This document shows positions 5,504 to 7,559 of a DNA stretch of 7,559 nt, one piece after another; the first letter of the stretch is position 1; every line of letters starts with the position of its first letter. Origin of the DNA: an uncultured Subdoligranulum sp. (GTDB taxonomy: Bacteria > Bacillota_A > Clostridia > Oscillospirales > Ruminococcaceae); contig CAAGRN010000134.1 in assembly GCA_900772715.1 (NCBI GenBank), positions 1 to 7,559 of the forward strand, given 5' to 3'. The position numbers and the translations under genes are program-made. The notes beneath the pieces are model-generated. The model ran no database searches and had not been told where the DNA came from. It saw nothing but the letters and a program-made list of their open reading frames with translations.

Positions 5504-6838
5504 TTACTCGCTCAGGGCTGCTTCCAGCTCTGCCTTGCGATCCTCGTAGCCGGGCTTGCCCAGCAGGGCGAACATATTCTTCTTGTAGCTCTCGACGCCG
5601 GGCTGGTCAAACGGGTTGACTGCCAGCAGGTAGCCGGACACGGCGCAGGCTTTCCAGAAGAAGTAGATCAGTTCGCCGACATCGTGGGCGTTCAGGCTGT
5701 CCACTTCGATCAGACCCAGCGGCACGCCGCCGTCGGTGTGGGCAAGAATGGTACCCTCCATCGCCTTGCGGTTGACGACGCTCATATTCTGATCGGCGAG
5801 GAAGTTCAGCCCGTCGAAGTTGCCCTCCAGCGGCTCAATGTAAAAGTCCTCACGGGTGTTTTTGATATCCACGAAGGTTTCAAACATAATGCGGCTGCCG
5901 TCCTGCAGGAACTGACCCATCGAGTGCAGGTCGGTGGAGAAGATGCAGGAGGTGGGCATCAGACCCTTCTGGTCCTTGCCCTCGCTCTCGCCGAACAGCT
6001 GCTTGTACCACTCGTTCATCATGGTAAAGTCCGGCTCAAAGCACGCCAGCGTTTCCACGCTCTTGCCCTTGCGGTACAGGATGTTGCGGGTCATGGCGTA
6101 GCGGTAGGCGTCGTTGTCCATGGTGCATTTGCTGAACTTCTCGCGTCCGTCGGCAGCGCCCTGCATCAGGGCGTCGATGTCGATGCCGGCGCAGGCGATG
6201 GGCAAAAGACCCACGGCGGTCAGCACGGAATAGCGCCCGCCGACGTCGTCAGGCACCACAAAGGTGGGCCAGCCCTGCTCGTCCGCCAGATGCTTCAGCG
6301 TACCCTTGGCGCGGTCGGTGGTGGCGTAGATGCGCTTGTTGGCTTCCTCGGCGCCGACAGAATCCTCCAAGAGCTTACGCAGCACGCGGAATGCCAGCGC
6401 GGTCTCGGTGGTGGTGCCGGACTTGGAGATGACGTTGATGGAGAAGCGCTTGCCCTTGGTCAGCTTGATGATGTCATTGAGGGCAGACGGAGAGATGGTG
6501 TTGCCGCAGAAGTAGATCTTGGGACCATCCTCGGTCTCGTTGTGGAACTGCCCCTTGACGGCCTCAACAACGGCACGGGCACCCAGATAGGAACCGCCGA
6601 TGCCGGCTACCAGCAGCACGTCGGAGTCGGAGCGGATCTTTTCCGCCGCCTGCTTGATGCGGGCGAACTCCTCGCGGTCATAAGTAACAGGCAGGTCAAG
6701 CCAGCCCAGAAAATCATTGCCGGAGCCGGTCTTGGACTCCAGCTGATCGTGTGCCAGCTTGACCTGCGGGAAGATCGTTTCATATTCTTCAGGACGGATA
6801 AATTTTGTCAGATGCTTGCCATTGAATGCAACAGCCAT
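5504..6838 (-). CDS. pgi: Glucose-6-phosphate isomerase
   Basis: Pgi interconverts glucose-6-phosphate and fructose-6-phosphate in glycolysis, in the cytoplasm. The 444-residue protein is the short Bacillus-type form (about 450 residues) rather than the 550-residue enterobacterial form. Recognised elements are [10 protein letters not shown] (79-88), the phosphate-binding SKSGTTTET (138-146), DDVGGRYS (197-204), the catalytic glutamate region [13 protein letters not shown] (Glu284), DLHSMGQ with His305, and QPGVESYKK near the C-terminus with the conserved Lys419. All expected active-site residues are present. ATG 6838 has GGAGG 9 bases upstream and a good promoter at 6873-6901. The stop is followed, after 51 bases without a terminator, by the small P-loop gene. 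Confidence 0.98.
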   Translation of the reverse strand: MAVAFNGKHLTKFIRPEEYETIFPQVKLAHDQLESKTGSGNDFLGWLDLPVTYDREEFARIKQAAEKIRSDSDVLLVAGIGGSYLGARAVVEAVKGQFHNETEDGPKIYFCGNTISPSALNDIIKLTKGKRFSINVISKSGTTTETALAFRVLRKLLEDSVGAEEANKRIYATTDRAKGTLKHLADEQGWPTFVVPDDVGGRYSVLTAVGLLPIACAGIDIDALMQGAADGREKFSKCTMDNDAYRYAMTRNILYRKGKSVETLACFEPDFTMMNEWYKQLFGESEGKDQKGLMPTSCIFSTDLHSMGQFLQDGSRIMFETFVDIKNTREDFYIEPLEGNFDGLNFLADQNMSVVNRKAMEGTILAHTDGGVPLGLIEVDSLNAHDVGELIYFFWKACAVSGYLLAVNPFDQPGVESYKKNMFALLGKPGYEDRKAELEAALSE

Positions 6839-6872
6839 TGTTCCGTTCCTCCTTTGTCATTTATATATCACA

Positions 6873-6901
6873 ATGATACTGTTTTATCTGGTCATTGTCA
6901 A
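6873..6901 (-). promoter_or_regulatory. sigma-A promoter of pgi
   Basis: On the minus strand TTGACA (6896-6901) and TATCAT (6873-6878) are 17 bases apart. Transcription would start near 6866, giving a leader of about 27 bases that contains the AAAGGAGGAA ribosome site. No recognisable catabolite-repression operator was found around it. No strong terminator was seen between the upstream carboxypeptidase gene and this promoter. Confidence 0.88.
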
Positions 6902-6947
6902 GCAAAAAACCGGGAATTTTTCTAAGTTTTCATTTATTATGCACAAA

Positions 6948-7559
6948 TCACGCCCCGCCGGGCAGCACGGTATGCACAAGATAGTGCAGGCAATATCCAA
7001 AACTCAACGCCTGAACGTCCTGTGCGGCGCAAATGGGCAATTCCTGCAAAACGGTTTCCCCGCGCAAAAGCTGCCAGCTGCCCACGGGGCTTCCCTGCTG
7101 TACGGGGGCTTGCAGCGCATCCGGCAGCAGAATTTTTGTCTGCAGGTCCCTGCCCTCGCCCTTGGGTACCAGCAGGCGCTCGGGCGCGGCGTAGTCGAGC
7201 GCTGCTGTTTCGGCGGTGCCGCGCTTCACCGGCAGTTCTTCGGGCGCGTCGTCCGGCAGGGTGACCTCGGCGCTGTCGTAGTGGGCAAAGCCGTAATCCA
7301 GCAGCGTTCTGGCGGCGTCAAAGCGCTCCTTGCCGGAGGCGGCACCCAGCACAACGGCGATCAGCCGCAGCCCGTCGCGCTCGGCGCTGGCGGCGATGCA
7401 TACCCCCGCCTTGCCGGTGGTGCCGGTTTTCAGCCCCGTGATGCCGGGGTAGCTTTTCAGCAGCTTGTTGGTATTGACAAGCTGGGTCTTGCCGCCGCGC
7501 AGGGTGTCCATCCAGACGGTGCAGTACTCGCGCACTTCGGGGTGATGCAGCAGCATTTC
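6948..7559 (-). CDS. D-alanyl-D-alanine carboxypeptidase, DacF-like (partial, N-terminus beyond right edge)
   Basis: The frame is open to the last base of the window, so the first 203 visible residues start inside the gene. These serine peptidases (low-molecular-mass penicillin-binding proteins) trim the terminal D-Ala from peptidoglycan stem peptides outside the membrane. The visible part has NTNKLL, then the active-site KTG motif within GLKTGTTGKAG (Lys44-Gly46 of the visible part), then AASAERDGLRLIAVVLGA, typical of the S11 family. The SxxK and SxN motifs and the signal peptide must lie outside the window. The C-terminal part (from about residue 90) resembles the PBP5 C-terminal beta domain. 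It ends in a hydrophobic segment (FGYCLHYLVHTVL), which could anchor the protein weakly. The ATG at 7556 is an internal methionine, not the start. Whether it is DacF or DacB cannot be settled from this fragment. Confidence 0.92.
   Translation of the reverse strand, partial: EMLLHHPEVREYCTVWMDTLRGGKTQLVNTNKLLKSYPGITGLKTGTTGKAGVCIAASAERDGLRLIAVVLGAASGKERFDAARTLLDYGFAHYDSAEVTLPDDAPEELPVKRGTAETAALDYAAPERLLVPKGEGRDLQTKILLPDALQAPVQQGSPVGSWQLLRGETVLQELPICAAQDVQALSFGYCLHYLVHTVLPGGA

Noticed and set aside
5498..6925. Plus-strand open frame of 475 codons opposite pgi
   Set aside because: It is antisense to pgi, which is complete and conserved. No ribosome site or recognisable motif supports it, and it runs through the pgi promoter.
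6902..6947. Possible terminator between the carboxypeptidase gene and pgi
   Set aside because: There is a T run (minus strand) near 6902-6909, but only a weak, short stem can be drawn before it. I could not support a real terminator.

Overview
All genes recognised here lie on the minus strand, so they are transcribed from right to left. The window suggests a low-redundancy, GC-rich Firmicutes chromosome, most likely a clostridial Ruminococcaceae relative such as Faecalibacterium, Gemmiger or Subdoligranulum. The basis is the set of families present (a clostridial PDZ/radical-SAM DUF512 protein next to der, yceD-rpmF, a Bacillus-type Pgi and a DacF-like D,D-carboxypeptidase), the strong AGGAGG ribosome sites and the sigma-A type promoters. 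The genus is inference; no 16S or comparison was available.

Layout in transcription order (right to left). 7559-6948: the C-terminal part of a penicillin-binding D-alanyl-D-alanine carboxypeptidase, cut by the window edge. 6901-6873: a sigma-A promoter for pgi. 6838-5504: glucose-6-phosphate isomerase. 5452-5048: a small P-loop NTPase of unknown role, probably co-transcribed with pgi and closed by a perfect palindromic terminator (5016-4984). 4941-4913: a near-consensus promoter for yceD-rpmF (4886-4386 and 4361-4176), followed by a strong terminator (4100-4071). 4042-653: a tightly packed DUF512-der-plsY cluster with 1 and 5 base gaps, closed by a terminator (646-612). 652-235: a gene-free interval. 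234-1: the start of an AtpI/AtpZ-like small membrane protein with its own promoter, probably the first gene of an ATP synthase operon beyond the left edge.

The genes are housekeeping functions: glycolysis (pgi), ribosome parts and assembly (rpmF, yceD, der), phospholipid synthesis (plsY), cell-wall trimming (dac) and energy coupling (atpI-like).

The most unusual part is the gene-free interval. It holds a 134-bp MITE-like element (453-586). Its two termini are inverted copies of each other, and each is also a perfect hairpin; the two hairpins differ by paired, compensating substitutions. The element sits between two nearly identical intrinsic terminators. I found no CRISPR array, RNA gene, prophage, defence system or other new multi-gene system in this window.
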